From a virus, in the IMG/VR virus record IMGVR_UViG_3300027741_000074, positions 1 to 57,535 of that record: a stretch of DNA of 57,535 nucleotides; one strand, written 5' to 3'. The position numbers and the translations under genes were made by a program. Under the pieces are notes generated by a model. That model was not told the origin of the DNA, searched no databases, and worked only from the letters and a program-made list of their open reading frames with translations. Shown in pieces: positions 56,848-57,535 of the stretch (its first letter is position 1; the number at the start of each line of letters is the position of its first letter).

Positions 56848-57039
56848 ATGAAAATAACATTAACACTCTGGGATGACCAGACCGAAAGCACTGAGGAGCC
56901 TAACTCGTCACTTTGGATCATGAAACTCAATGGGGTAGATTTTCCAGAGGGAAAAAACTCACTTATGACATTGGATGTTGCCCATAAAATCGTCACAAAA
57001 CTAATGGAAATTGAGGAAATAGCTTACCAAGAATTATGA
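56848..57039 (+). CDS. 63-residue acidic protein
   Basis: A small acidic protein (MKITLTLWDDQTESTEEPNSSLWIMKLNGVDFPEGKNSLMTLDVAHKIVTKLMEIEEIAYQEL) with a beta-hairpin-like start and a helical end. Its stop overlaps the next ATG as ATGA. The 166-bp gap before it contains a TTGTGGG/CCCACAA hairpin and two short uncoded frames but no gene I can support. Confidence 0.55.
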   Translation: MKITLTLWDDQTESTEEPNSSLWIMKLNGVDFPEGKNSLMTLDVAHKIVTKLMEIEEIAYQEL

Positions 57040-57293
57040 AAAAAGAATACTGGATAATTGATACCGATCCCAGCCATGGTACAACAAATACTCGTGAAGC
57101 TATCGGCCCATACCCATCAAAAAAAGCAGCAGAGACAGCCGCTCTGAATGACATCCGTGACGTGTGGCATGAAAGTTGCACCTGCCTTAAAACTGATACC
57201 CAAACCGATTGGTGCGCTCCATTGCTCATCGTTGAGGTACTACGATCAGTCTTACCAAAAATCACCGCAAAAATCGAACTTGTAGACGCATGA
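57036..57293 (+). CDS. 85-residue protein of unknown function
   Basis: The product reads MKKEYWIIDTDPSHGTTNTREAIGPYPSKKAAETAALNDI and continues with a CTCLKTDTQTDWCAPLLIVEVLRSVLPKI segment containing two Cys and a Trp. The TD.SHGTT...YPSKKAAE start resembles small phage proteins with a short strand pair and helix. Overlaps both neighbours by ATGA. Confidence 0.55.
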   Translation: MKKEYWIIDTDPSHGTTNTREAIGPYPSKKAAETAALNDIRDVWHESCTCLKTDTQTDWCAPLLIVEVLRSVLPKITAKIELVDA

Positions 57294-57535
57294 ACAAAGA
57301 AAACGCATACTTATACCTGCCACTTGTGCAGGCATTGGCAGATGGGAAAACAATCCAACACAGTCCTTATGATGGAAGGTGGGACGATGTTGAAGAAGAT
57401 ATATCTTTTTGGGATGAGCTAAAACATTACCGAATCAAGCCAGAACCGCGCACGTTTGTAATATACATCAACAAACATACCCATCAAATTTGCCATCAAA
57501 ATCGAAGCGATTCAAATTGGGAACGCATCACAGTG
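57290..57535 (+). CDS. phage protein with YRIKPEPR motif (partial)
   Basis: The gene starts at an ATGA overlap and is cut by the window end after 82 codons. The segment PLVQALADGKTIQHSPYDGRWDDVEEDISFW..LKHYRIKPEPR is a widespread phage module in which a small alpha/beta unit ends in YRIKPEPR. It commonly occurs in early phage proteins of unknown function. The remainder lies beyond the window. Confidence 0.6.
   Translation, partial: MNKENAYLYLPLVQALADGKTIQHSPYDGRWDDVEEDISFWDELKHYRIKPEPRTFVIYINKHTHQICHQNRSDSNWERITV

Noticed and set aside
1-57535. Lysogeny functions
   Set aside because: No integrase, excisionase, repressor or attachment-site pair was recognised. The small metallopeptidase at 49942 is ImmA-like in motif only.

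Overview
The window is a contiguous piece of a tailed-bacteriophage (Caudoviricetes) genome, cut at both ends. It carries portal, scaffold, major capsid protein, both terminase subunits, fibre-like proteins, an amidase lysis gene, a family A DNA polymerase, a primase-helicase, a RuvC-like resolvase and one very large virion-type gene of 4229 codons. I see no integrase, no CI-like repressor and no tRNA, so a lytic life is the simpler reading. The giant protein and its Ala-rich and coiled-coil neighbours look like internal virion proteins of a short-tailed phage, but the morphology is inferred. The host is not identifiable. Nearly every gene start lacks a Shine-Dalgarno sequence, so the host probably initiates translation without one.

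Layout. 1-6316 (+): replication module: end of an SNF2-type helicase, Cas4-like Fe-S nuclease, two small proteins, DNA polymerase, primase-helicase. 6313-23154 (-): nuclease, adaptor-like and tail/fibre genes, a lysis cassette, decoration-like protein, capsid, scaffold, portal, NUMOD4-like protein. 23155-24114: mostly non-coding, with a terminator, a palindrome, 7-mer repeats and copy 1 of a 129-bp repeat. 24115-34098 (+): an early-type region of many short genes, each preceded by a hairpin plus an A/C-rich leader. It includes a zinc peptidase and a MoxR ATPase / DUF3150-like / metallopeptidase-VWA module. 34080-49855 (-): giant protein and four smaller virion-type genes. 49886-57535 (+ except terL): small metallopeptidase, copy 2 of the 129-bp repeat, large terminase (-), then small terminase, resolvase and a run of small genes with RNA ligase and a dATP/dGTP diphosphohydrolase-like protein, most of them joined by 4-bp ATGA/GTGA overlaps.

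The most interesting content is regulatory. (1) Four copies of a structured RNA element precede four consecutive small genes (24.7-25.7 kb). Compensatory base changes preserve its main stem, and it can form two mutually exclusive folds. (2) A second element with consensus TGCGTMGCTWACCGCA, able to form a pseudoknot in three copies, precedes genes at 27.9, 28.3, 30.0 and 54.2 kb; the last copy sits in a 71-nt cloverleaf-like RNA. (3) At least nine genes have a TTGAC-type -35 box, a 17-bp spacer and a -10 box that ends 6-10 nt before the start codon, which predicts leaderless mRNAs. Two divergent gene pairs share one -35 box read on both strands. (4) A 129-bp element of nested inverted repeats occurs at 23.2 and 50.3 kb, upstream of the two minus-strand structural blocks. 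(5) A degenerate heptanucleotide family (GTATCCT, GAATCCT, GTAACCT, AAACCCT) is scattered through intergenic and coding DNA. There are also scars of module exchange: a duplicated helicase tail at 142-210 and a frameshifted gene between 17-bp direct repeats at 55.4 kb.
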